A DNA stretch of 64,000 nt from Streptomyces sp. I05A-00742 (GTDB lineage: Bacteria; Actinomycetota; Actinomycetes; Streptomycetales; Streptomycetaceae). Shown piece after piece: positions 1-6,954 of this stretch. The DNA lies in the NCBI RefSeq assembly GCF_013055795.1, contig NZ_JABETO010000023.1, positions 1-64,000 on the forward strand, in the 5' to 3' direction. The notes below the pieces were generated by a model. The model was not told the DNA's origin. It made no database searches and worked only from the letters and a program-made list of their open reading frames with translations. Every line of letters starts with the position of its first letter. The stretch's first letter is position 1. The position numbers were made by a program, and so were the translations under genes.

Positions 1-74
1 GGCAGCCCCTCCAGCGTCGCCACCAGGGCCGGACCGTGTGACTCCCCGGCCGTCAGCCAGCGCAACCTGCTCAA
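1..74 (-). CDS. aroC: Chorismate synthase, 5' fragment (cut by window edge)
   Basis: Reading the minus strand from 74, a TTG start gives LSRLRWLTAGESHGPALVAT and onward, the characteristic N-terminus of chorismate synthase, with the conserved GESHG that contacts substrate and flavin. A strong GAGGAG ribosome site lies at 85-80, five bases before the TTG, which fixes this start. Chorismate synthase converts 5-enolpyruvylshikimate-3-phosphate to chorismate. Only 24 full codons are inside the window. It follows the EPSP synthase gene on the same strand after a 49-base gap, so it is probably the next gene of the operon. Housekeeping aroC normally sits with aroK/aroB, so a copy here suggests a cluster-dedicated paralogue. 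Confidence 0.85.
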   Translation of the reverse strand, partial: MSRLRWLTAGESHGPALVATLEGL

Positions 75-123
75 CGGAACTCCTCAAGCGTCATCGTGGT
101 GGTGAGGGCGGGTCCGGTCGTCG

Positions 124-1413
124 TCACGGCCACGCGCCGACCCCCGGGACCGGGAGTTCGTACGCGGGGAAAAGCCGGCGCATCTCGTTGTGGAAGCCGG
201 GGAAGGTCTTGCCGACGCAGCCGGGGTCGTCCAGGGCGATCACGCCGGGGGCGCCCAGGCCGAGGACGGAGAAGGCCATGGCGATCCGGTGGTCGCGGTG
301 GCAGGCGACGCGCACCGGCAGGGGGACGCCGGGGTGGACGGTGATCCAGTCCGGGCCCTCCTCGGCGCGGATGCCGCAGGCGCGCAGGTTGCCGGCGACG
401 GCGGAGATACGGTCGGACTCCTTGAGCCGGGCGTGGGCGACGCCGGTGATGGTGATCGGCGCGTCGGCGAGCGGGGCGATGGCGGCCAGCGTCATGAAGG
501 TGTCCGAGATCTCCCCCATGTCGACCGAGAACCCGCCGCGGAGCCGGCCGGTTCCGGTGACCGTCGTGCTGCTCACGCCGATGCGCACGTCCGCGCCGGT
601 CCGCCGCAGCACGTCGGCGAAGCGGAGGTCGCCCTGGAGGCTGCCGGTGCCGAGGCCGGGGACGGTGACGGTCCGGCCGGTGACGGCGGCGGCCGCGAAG
701 ACGTACGAGGCGGTGGACGCGTCCGGTTCGATGACCAGGTCGACGGGGGTGTAGGTACCGGGCCGGACCTCGATGCGGCCGTCCGCGTCCTCGGTGACGT
801 CGGCGCCGAAGCGCCGCATCAGACCCAGCGTCATGTCGATGTAGGGGCGGCTGACGAGCCGGTGGACGCGGACGACGAGCGGGGTGCGCATCAGCGGGGC
901 CGCCATGAGCAGCCCGCTCAGGTACTGGCTGCTGAGCGAGGAGTCCAGGCCGATCTCGCCGCCGTCGAGGCCCTGGGCGGTGACCCGGATGAGGGCGTCC
1001 TCCCCGGCCGCGGTGCGGACGCGGGCGCCGAGGCCGACCAGGGCGTCGGCGAGCGGCCACAGCGGCCGGGCGCGCAACTGGCCGGAGCCGTCGAAGACGA
1101 ACTCCCCGGTGCCGGTGGCCGCGAAGGGCGGGAGGAAGCGGGCCGCGGTGCCCGCGTCGGCGCACCAGACGCGGGCGCCGACGGCCGGGCCGCGGCCGAG
1201 GCCGGTGATCTCCCAGCACTCGTCGTTGGGGGTGGCGCTCACCCCGGCCCCGAGGGCGGCCAGCGCGTCCCGGAAGGTGAGGGTGTCGTCGCTGACGAGC
1301 GGGGCCCGCACGGCGCTGGTGCCGGGGGCCGCGGCGGCCAGGAGCAGGGCGCGGTTGGTGCAGCTCTTGGAGCCGGGGATGCGGGCCGTCAGGCCGGTGT
1401 CTCGCGTGATCAC
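124..1413 (-). CDS. aroA: EPSP synthase (3-phosphoshikimate 1-carboxyvinyltransferase), cluster-associated, plant-like type
   Basis: 429 aa, usual length for AroA. It transfers enolpyruvate from PEP to shikimate-3-phosphate, the step before chorismate synthase. Visible motifs in order: PGSKSCTNRALLLAA (residues about 13-27), DAGTAARF in place of the usual NAGTAMR, SSLSSQYLSGLLMAAP, EPDASTASY, RLKESDRIS, RDHRIAMAF and a C-terminal GKTFPGF. The SSQYLSGLLMAAP, SLQGD and RLKESDR blocks resemble plant or Gram-negative enzymes more than the divergent actinobacterial housekeeping type, so I infer a specialised or transferred copy. The GTG start overlaps the upstream stop as GTGA, implying translational coupling. 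It should boost chorismate supply to PhzE and the salicylate synthase of the same operon. Confidence 0.92.
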   Translation of the reverse strand: MITRDTGLTARIPGSKSCTNRALLLAAAAPGTSAVRAPLVSDDTLTFRDALAALGAGVSATPNDECWEITGLGRGPAVGARVWCADAGTAARFLPPFAATGTGEFVFDGSGQLRARPLWPLADALVGLGARVRTAAGEDALIRVTAQGLDGGEIGLDSSLSSQYLSGLLMAAPLMRTPLVVRVHRLVSRPYIDMTLGLMRRFGADVTEDADGRIEVRPGTYTPVDLVIEPDASTASYVFAAAAVTGRTVTVPGLGTGSLQGDLRFADVLRRTGADVRIGVSSTTVTGTGRLRGGFSVDMGEISDTFMTLAAIAPLADAPITITGVAHARLKESDRISAVAGNLRACGIRAEEGPDWITVHPGVPLPVRVACHRDHRIAMAFSVLGLGAPGVIALDDPGCVGKTFPGFHNEMRRLFPAYELPVPGVGAWP

Positions 1414-2039
1414 GCGCGGTCCTTCCGGCCGTCGCCGTCGCCGTCACCGACGCCGACGCCGTCGCTTTTGTCGTCACCGTCGCCGTCGCCGTCGCGGGCC
1501 GCGGCGGCCCGGGCGGCGGCCGCGACGCGCTGGGCGGTCAGCCCGTCCTGCTCGTAGAGCGTGCTGTAGGGCGCGGAGGCGCCGAACCGCTCCAGGCTGA
1601 CGGCCTCGCCGAGTTCGCCGAGCAGCCGGTACCAGCCGATGGCCGTACCGGCCCCGACGGAGACGCGGGCCCGGACGCCGGGCGGGAGGACCGCATCCCG
1701 GTACTCCCGGCCCTGCTCCTCGAACCACTCCGGGCAGGGCATCGACACCACGCGGGTCGGGATGCCCTCGTCCTGGAGGATCTCGCGGGCGTCGAGGGCG
1801 ATGCGGATCTCGCCGCCGGTCGCGACGAGCACCACGGCGGGGCTGCCGCCGGTGGCCTCGGCGAGGACGTAGCCGCCGCGGCCCACGCCGTCAGCGGGGG
1901 CGGGGCTCATGGCCGTGCCGGGGTGGCCGTGTCCCGCGGCCTCCGCCGCGTCCACGGCCGGGCCGCGCGCCGTCTCCACGGCGCGGCGGTCCGGGTCGGT
2001 CCCGGTGAGCCCGGTGTGGGGGGAGGGTGGCGTTCTCAT
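1410..2039 (-). CDS. Internally deleted transketolase (N-terminal tip joined to C-terminal domain)
   Basis: 209 aa against roughly 690 for a full transketolase. Residues about 13-49 (DRRAVETARGPAVDAAEAAGHGHPGTAMSPAPA) match the transketolase N-terminus. The sequence then jumps in frame to the C-terminal domain (GGYVLAEA, RVVSMPCPEWFEEQ, ERFGASA). The thiamine-diphosphate and pyrimidine-binding domains are missing, so it cannot be a working transketolase. The last 28 residues are Asp/Gly/Lys-rich low complexity encoded by a hexamer repeat. A complete ancestor would have supplied erythrose-4-phosphate to the DAHP synthase encoded just upstream. It may now be a decayed remnant kept in frame for coupling to aroA (GTGA overlap), or a stand-alone domain with a new role. 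Confidence 0.85.
   Translation of the reverse strand: MRTPPSPHTGLTGTDPDRRAVETARGPAVDAAEAAGHGHPGTAMSPAPADGVGRGGYVLAEATGGSPAVVLVATGGEIRIALDAREILQDEGIPTRVVSMPCPEWFEEQGREYRDAVLPPGVRARVSVGAGTAIGWYRLLGELGEAVSLERFGASAPYSTLYEQDGLTAQRVAAAARAAAARDGDGDGDDKSDGVGVGDGDGDGRKDRA
1427..1498. repeat. GTCGCC-type hexamer low-complexity tract inside a coding region
   Basis: Short runs of CCGTCG/CCGACG hexamers, broken by CTTTTG, encode the acidic Gly-Asp tail at the C-terminus of the deleted transketolase. Slipped-strand expansion is the likely origin. Confidence 0.7.
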
Positions 2040-2063
2040 GACGGTGTGTGGCCCGTTCCTGTC

Positions 2064-3512
2064 TCAGCCGGCCAGGGTGGCCGGTGCGTACATGCCGGCG
2101 CCCAGGGGGCCCAGCTCGGCCTCGGGCCGCACGGCGGCCCGGGTCTCGTTCATGACCTCGGCGAGCAGGAAGGCGAGGTCCAGGGACTGGCTGCGGTTGA
2201 GGCGCGGGTCGCAGACCGACTCGTAGCGCGCGTGCAGGCCGTCGAAGTCGAGGTTGTGGCCGCCGCCGACGCATTCGGTGACGTCGTCGCCGGTGAGTTC
2301 GACGTGGATGCCGCCGGCGTGGGTGCCGAGGGCCTTGTGGACCTCGAAGAAGCCGCGGACCTCCTCCAGGACGTCGTCGAAGCGCCGGGTCTTGTGGCCG
2401 GAGGGGGCCTCCATGGTGTTGCCGTGCATCGGGTCGCAGATCCAGGCGACCCGGGCGCCGGAGGCGGTGACCTTCTCGACGAGGCCGGGGAGGACGTCGC
2501 GGACCTTGCCGGCGCCCATGCGGATGATGAACGAGAGCCGTCCGGGCTCCTGTTGGGGGTCGAGCCGTTCGATGAGCCGCAGTGCCACGTCGGGGGTGGT
2601 GGTGGGGCCGAGCTTGACGGCGACGGGGTTGCTGATCCGGGAGAAGTACTCGACGTGGGCGCCGTCCAGGTCCCGGGTGCGCTCGCCGATCCAGAGCATG
2701 TGGCCGGAGGCGGCGTACCGGGCGCCGGTGCGGGCGTCGACGCGGGTGAGGGCGGCCTCGTAGTCGAGCAGCAGGCCCTCGTGGGAGACGTAGAACTCGG
2801 CGTCGTCGAAGTCCTGGGGGCGGCCGCCGGTGGCCCGCATGAAGCCGAGGGCCTGGTCGATGCCGTCGGCCAGCCGCTCGTAGCGGCGGCCCGCGGGGGA
2901 TCCGGCGACGAAGTCCCGGTTCCACTCGTGGACCTGGCTGAGGCTCGCGTAGCCACCCGCGGTGAACGCCCGGACGAGGTTCAGGGTGTTGGCGGACGCC
3001 TGGTACATCTGGAGCAGCCGGGCGGGGTCGGGGATCCGTGCCGCCTCGGTGAAGTCGAAGCCGTTGACTGCGTCGCCGCGGTAGACGGGGAGGGTGACGC
3101 CGTCGCGGGTCTCGTCCGGCTTGGAGCGCGGCTTGGCGTACTGGCCGGCGAGCCGGCCCACCTTGACGATGGGCATGGCCGCGGCGTAGGTCAGCACGGC
3201 GGACATCTGGAGGAGGGTGCTGAGCTTGCGGTGGACGGCGTCGTCGGAGACGGCGTCGAAGGTCTCGGCGCAGTCGCCGCCCTGGAGCAGGAACGCCTCG
3301 CCGCGGGCGACGTCGGCCAGCCGCTGCTTGAGCCGTTCGGCCTCGCCGGCGAAGACGAGCGGCGGGAGGCCGGCCAGTTCCCTGGTGACGCCGGCGAGGG
3401 CCGCGGCGTCCGGCCAGGTGGGCTGCTGGGCGGCGGGGAGCGAACGCCAGCCGTCCGGCTGCCGGCTCCGCTCGGCCGCGCCGGCCGTCGGATCGGTCGG
3501 GCGGAAGTTCAT
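2064..3512 (-). CDS. Class II (plant-type) DAHP synthase, cluster copy
   Basis: 482 aa, somewhat longer than most actinobacterial class II enzymes. It condenses PEP with erythrose-4-phosphate, the entry step of the shikimate pathway. Class II signatures visible: LLQGGDCAETF (metal-binding Cys), VGRLAGQYAKPRS, KLGPTTTP, CDPMHGNT, and GGIHVELTGDDVTECVGG. Its ATG overlaps the phzE stop as ATGA, so it is translated with the precursor genes. PhzC-like DAHP synthases are common partners of PhzE/PhzD and raise flux toward chorismate. Whether it escapes aromatic feedback inhibition cannot be told from the sequence. Confidence 0.95.
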   Translation of the reverse strand: MNFRPTDPTAGAAERSRQPDGWRSLPAAQQPTWPDAAALAGVTRELAGLPPLVFAGEAERLKQRLADVARGEAFLLQGGDCAETFDAVSDDAVHRKLSTLLQMSAVLTYAAAMPIVKVGRLAGQYAKPRSKPDETRDGVTLPVYRGDAVNGFDFTEAARIPDPARLLQMYQASANTLNLVRAFTAGGYASLSQVHEWNRDFVAGSPAGRRYERLADGIDQALGFMRATGGRPQDFDDAEFYVSHEGLLLDYEAALTRVDARTGARYAASGHMLWIGERTRDLDGAHVEYFSRISNPVAVKLGPTTTPDVALRLIERLDPQQEPGRLSFIIRMGAGKVRDVLPGLVEKVTASGARVAWICDPMHGNTMEAPSGHKTRRFDDVLEEVRGFFEVHKALGTHAGGIHVELTGDDVTECVGGGHNLDFDGLHARYESVCDPRLNRSQSLDLAFLLAEVMNETRAAVRPEAELGPLGAGMYAPATLAG

Positions 3513-5476
3513 GTCGTGGCCTCGTGATTCTGCTCGGAAGTGAACCGGATCGAAGGGGGTGCGGGGTGGTGCCGCGTTCGGTGCCCTGCCATCAGCTCGC
3601 TCATCACCGTGCCCAGGAACTCGACGCCGTTGCGGGTCAGGACGGACGCCGGGTGGAACTGCACCGAGGCGAATCCGGGGCCGCGCAGGGCGTGGACCTC
3701 GTCGTTCTCCGGGTCGCGGTGGACGTGGACCGTGCCGCCGCGCTCGGGACAGGGGAAGATGTCCGTCGGGCAGGAGGCGGCGAAGGTGTTGTAGAAGCCC
3801 ACGAGTTCGGTCCGGCCGAACGCCTCGATCTTCCGCTGGACGCCCTGGTTGGGGACGTCGCGGCGGACGATGTCCAGGCCGAGCACGGTGCTGAGCACCT
3901 GGTGGCCCAGGCAGACGGCGAGGAAGGGCCGGTCGCCCGCGAGCAGCCGGCGGGCCACCTCGCGGATGTGCCGGATCTTGGGGTGGGTGGCGTCGCGGGG
4001 GTCGCCGGGTCCCGGGCCCACGACGACCAGGTCGTGGCCGTCGAGCCGGTAGTCCTCGTCGAACCGGCGCACGGTGACGTCGAGTCCGTGGGAGGCGAGC
4101 ATGTGGTGGGCCATCGCCGTGAAGGTGTCCTCGGCGTCGAGCACCAGCACGCTGCGGCCGGCGAGGGCGGGCAGGGCGCGGACCCGCCCGGCGGGGTCCG
4201 CGAGCCAGAAGTCGGCCAGCGGGGTGTTCCGTTCGGCCAGCACGCGGCGGACCTCGGGGTCGTCGCCGAGGGCGCCGGCCGCGGCGGTCCCGCCGCCGGG
4301 GCGGCTCTCGCCGCGCAGTGCGGCGAGCAGTCCCGCCGCCTTGGCGCGGGTCTCGGCCGCCTCCGAGGCGGGGGTGGAGTCGCGGACGAGGGTGGAGCCG
4401 ACGGAGAGGGTCATCCGGCCGCCGGCGTCGACGTCCGCGGTGCGGATGAGGATGGCCGAGTCCAGGGCCCGGCCGCCGTCCGCGTCGCGGCCGAACAGGG
4501 CGACGACGCCCGCGTAGTAGCCGCGTCCCCCGGGCTCGTACTCGCTGATCACATGGCAGGCGCTCTCCAGCGGGCTGCCGGTGACGGTGGGGGCGAACAG
4601 GGTGCCGCGGAGGATGTCCCGGGCGTCCAGCCGGCTGTGGCCCTCGATGAGGTACTCGGTGTGGGCGACGCGGGCCATCTCCTTGAGGTAGGGGCCCACG
4701 ACCCGGCCGCCGCCCTCGCAGAGGCGGCCCATCATCTTCAGCTCCTCGTCGAGCACCATGTACAGCTCGTTGGCCTCCTTGGTGTCGGAGAGGAACTCCA
4801 GGACGCCGGCGGGGGTGGGGCCCTGCGGCGGGTAGCGGTAGGTGCCGCTGATGGGATTCATCACCACGGTGCCGCGGTCGAGGCTGACGTGGCGCTCGGG
4901 CGAGGCGCCGACGAAGGTGCGGCCGCCGGTGTGGATGACGAACGTCCAGTAGGCGCCGGGCTCGCCGCCCAGCAGCCGGCGGAAGAAGGCGAGGGCGGTG
5001 GCGACGGACCAGCCGCCGATCTCCGCGACGAAGGACCGCTTGATGACGAAGTTCGCGCCGTTGCCGCGGCCGATCTCCTCGTCGATGATCTTCCGTACGG
5101 TGGCGGCGTACTGCTCGTCGTCGAGGTCGAAGTCGCCGCCGCGCAGGTCGATGGGGCCGTCGGGCAGCGCGTCGAGCGCTTCCGCGCGGGAGAGCACGGC
5201 CTGCCCGGTGACGGTCATCGCCAGCAGCGGCGCGCCGTCGTCGGGGCAGTCGTAGCCGCGTTCGCGGATCTGCCGGTACGGGAGGACGGCCAGCACCTCG
5301 TGCCGGTCCCGGCCGCCGGGCGGCGGCAGCGGGATGTCGGCGACGGTCTCCACCTCGGTGGTCTCGCCGACGAGGAGGTCGATCCGGTCGCCGCCGGCCG
5401 CCCCGCCGCGGTGCAGCAGGGCGAAGTCCGGGGGCGTCGGGCCGGTCACCCGCGCCAGCAGCTCCCGGGCGGTCAC
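3509..5476 (-). CDS. phzE: PhzE-type 2-amino-2-desoxyisochorismate (ADIC) synthase
   Basis: 655 aa fusion of a TrpE-like chorismate-binding domain (about 1-400) and a class I glutamine amidotransferase domain (about 440-620), as in PhzE. Seen: the chorismate-enzyme blocks NPISGTYRYP, DTKEANELYMVLDEELKMM and TVTGSPLESA, and the amidotransferase blocks GPGPGDPRD and LAVCLGHQVLS with the nucleophile Cys. The third triad position is odd: FHPAS stands where FHPES is usual, so the Glu is Ala. PhzE makes ADIC from chorismate and glutamine, and PhzD, encoded immediately upstream, hydrolyses it. The GTG start overlaps the phzD stop (GTGA). A plain anthranilate synthase is the alternative, but the phzD partner favours ADIC. 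Confidence 0.9.
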   Translation of the reverse strand: MTARELLARVTGPTPPDFALLHRGGAAGGDRIDLLVGETTEVETVADIPLPPPGGRDRHEVLAVLPYRQIRERGYDCPDDGAPLLAMTVTGQAVLSRAEALDALPDGPIDLRGGDFDLDDEQYAATVRKIIDEEIGRGNGANFVIKRSFVAEIGGWSVATALAFFRRLLGGEPGAYWTFVIHTGGRTFVGASPERHVSLDRGTVVMNPISGTYRYPPQGPTPAGVLEFLSDTKEANELYMVLDEELKMMGRLCEGGGRVVGPYLKEMARVAHTEYLIEGHSRLDARDILRGTLFAPTVTGSPLESACHVISEYEPGGRGYYAGVVALFGRDADGGRALDSAILIRTADVDAGGRMTLSVGSTLVRDSTPASEAAETRAKAAGLLAALRGESRPGGGTAAAGALGDDPEVRRVLAERNTPLADFWLADPAGRVRALPALAGRSVLVLDAEDTFTAMAHHMLASHGLDVTVRRFDEDYRLDGHDLVVVGPGPGDPRDATHPKIRHIREVARRLLAGDRPFLAVCLGHQVLSTVLGLDIVRRDVPNQGVQRKIEAFGRTELVGFYNTFAASCPTDIFPCPERGGTVHVHRDPENDEVHALRGPGFASVQFHPASVLTRNGVEFLGTVMSELMAGHRTRHHPAPPSIRFTSEQNHEATT

Positions 5477-6123
5477 GCGACCCGCTCCGGCGTGACGGCG
5501 GCGAGCGCGGCGGCGGTGGGGAGGGTCACGGCGCAGCGCGTCGCGACGTACTCCAGGGTCATGCGGTGGTACTCGGCGGTGAAGTCGGCGACGGCGTCGG
5601 CGATGACGAAGGTCTCGATGTCGTTCGAGAACGCCTCGTGCGCGGACATCAGGATGCCGACGTGGGCGTAGACGCCGCAGATCACCAGCTGATCACGGTT
5701 CTGACGCTGCATCAGGTCCAGTAGTCCGGTGCGGCAGAAGGCGGAGGGGCGCCACTTGGTGAGCACGACGTCGCCCTCCCGGGGGGCCACCTCGGGGATG
5801 ACCGCCCGGTGCTCCTCCCCCGCGGGCATCCCGGCACCCCAGATGTCCTTGAGCAGGCCGCGCTGCCCGTCGGTCATCGCACCGGGCTGTGCCGTGTAGA
5901 CCACGGGTGCGCCGACGGCCGCCCAGCGCTCGCGCAGGGCCGTGACGTTGGCGACGAGCTCGGTGGTGGGGGACTGTCCGGCGGGGAACGGCCGCACGAA
6001 GTAGTTCTGCATGTCGTGGACGAGCAGGACCGCGCGCCGCGGGTCGATCGTCCAGTCCGCGGTGTTCTCCGGAAGGGAGTCCGCGGCCGGCATGGGGTAC
6101 GGGGCTATCGCCGGGATGGCCAC
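5473..6123 (-). CDS. phzD: PhzD-like isochorismatase (ADIC hydrolase)
   Basis: 216 aa, the length of stand-alone PhzD, without the C-terminal carrier domain of EntB/DhbB. It hydrolyses the vinyl ether of ADIC to trans-2,3-dihydro-3-hydroxyanthranilate (DHHA) plus pyruvate. Asp37 in LLVHDMQNYF and the Lys of LTKWRPSAF match the catalytic acid and Lys of PhzD. CGVYAHVGIL carries Gly where cysteine hydrolases of the superfamily have Cys, as known for PhzD and EntB. The GTG start has AGGA seven bases upstream. Acting on isochorismate is the alternative, but phzE next to it and a separate salicylate synthase argue for ADIC. Confidence 0.93.
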   Translation of the reverse strand: MAIPAIAPYPMPAADSLPENTADWTIDPRRAVLLVHDMQNYFVRPFPAGQSPTTELVANVTALRERWAAVGAPVVYTAQPGAMTDGQRGLLKDIWGAGMPAGEEHRAVIPEVAPREGDVVLTKWRPSAFCRTGLLDLMQRQNRDQLVICGVYAHVGILMSAHEAFSNDIETFVIADAVADFTAEYHRMTLEYVATRCAVTLPTAAALAAVTPERVA

Positions 6124-6165
6124 AGGTCGTCCTTTCGAGGGGGAGGCGTCGGTGCGGCGGTGGCG

Positions 6166-6954
6166 TCAGACGCCGAGCGTGGCTCCGCCGTCGACGGTGA
6201 GGTGGTGCAGGGTGATGTGCGCGGCGCGGTCGGAGAGCAGGAACAGCACCGAGTCGGCGATGTCCTCGGGGCGGGCCACCTTCCTGAGGGGGATGCCGAG
6301 GCGGTACTCCTCGGCGACGCCGTCGACCGAGTGGGCCCGGGCGGCGTCCGCGTCGTCCCAGAGGGCGGTGAGCATGGCGGTGTCGGTGGAGCCGGGGCCC
6401 ACCACGTTGCACCGGATGCCGTACTCGGCGAGCTCCAGCCCGAGGCAGGCGGTGAACATGCTCGCCGCCGCCTTGGAGGCCGCGTAGGCGGCCAGGTTCA
6501 TACGGGGGGTGCGGCCGGCGTTGGAGGCCACGGTGACGATCGCCCCGGAGCGGCGGGGGGCCATGCGGTCGGCGACGGCGCGGCTGACGTGGAAGACGCC
6601 GGTGGCGTTGACGCCCAGAACGGCGTTCCAGTCGTCCTCGGTGAGGTCGCGGACGCTGCCCGAGCGCAGGATGCCGGCGCCGTTGACGAGGTGGTCGATG
6701 GGCCCGAGTTCGCGCTCGGCGGTGTCGACGGCCGCCTCGACCTCGCTGCCGGAGGTGACGTCGGCGGGCAGGGCGAGGACCCGGTGGCCCGCGGCGGTCA
6801 GTTCCGCGGCCAGGGCCCCCAGGACGTCCTTCTCCCGGTCGACGAGGGCTACGGCGACGCCCTCGGCGGCCAGGGCGCGGACCACGGCCTCGCCGATGCC
6901 GCCCGCGGCGCCGGTGACCAGCGCGGTGCCGCGCAGTCCGTACAGCGTGCTCAT
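6166..6954 (-). CDS. SDR dehydrogenase, probable DHHA dehydrogenase giving 3-hydroxyanthranilate
   Basis: 262 aa classical short-chain dehydrogenase related to EntA/DhbA. Seen: TGAAGGIGEAV Rossmann motif near residue 13, VNGAG, and the Ser-Tyr-Lys set in SNAGRTPRMNLAAYAASKAA. It ends in the usual VDGGATLGV. With PhzE and PhzD in the same operon, the likely reaction is NAD-dependent aromatisation of 2,3-dihydro-3-hydroxyanthranilate to 3-hydroxyanthranilate, the building block of benzoxazoles. The ATG at 6954 overlaps the amidohydrolase stop (ATGA), fixing the start. A 42-base gap before phzD is the largest break in this part of the operon. Oxidation of dihydroxybenzoate precursors is the main alternative. 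Confidence 0.88.
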   Translation of the reverse strand: MSTLYGLRGTALVTGAAGGIGEAVVRALAAEGVAVALVDREKDVLGALAAELTAAGHRVLALPADVTSGSEVEAAVDTAERELGPIDHLVNGAGILRSGSVRDLTEDDWNAVLGVNATGVFHVSRAVADRMAPRRSGAIVTVASNAGRTPRMNLAAYAASKAAASMFTACLGLELAEYGIRCNVVGPGSTDTAMLTALWDDADAARAHSVDGVAEEYRLGIPLRKVARPEDIADSVLFLLSDRAAHITLHHLTVDGGATLGV

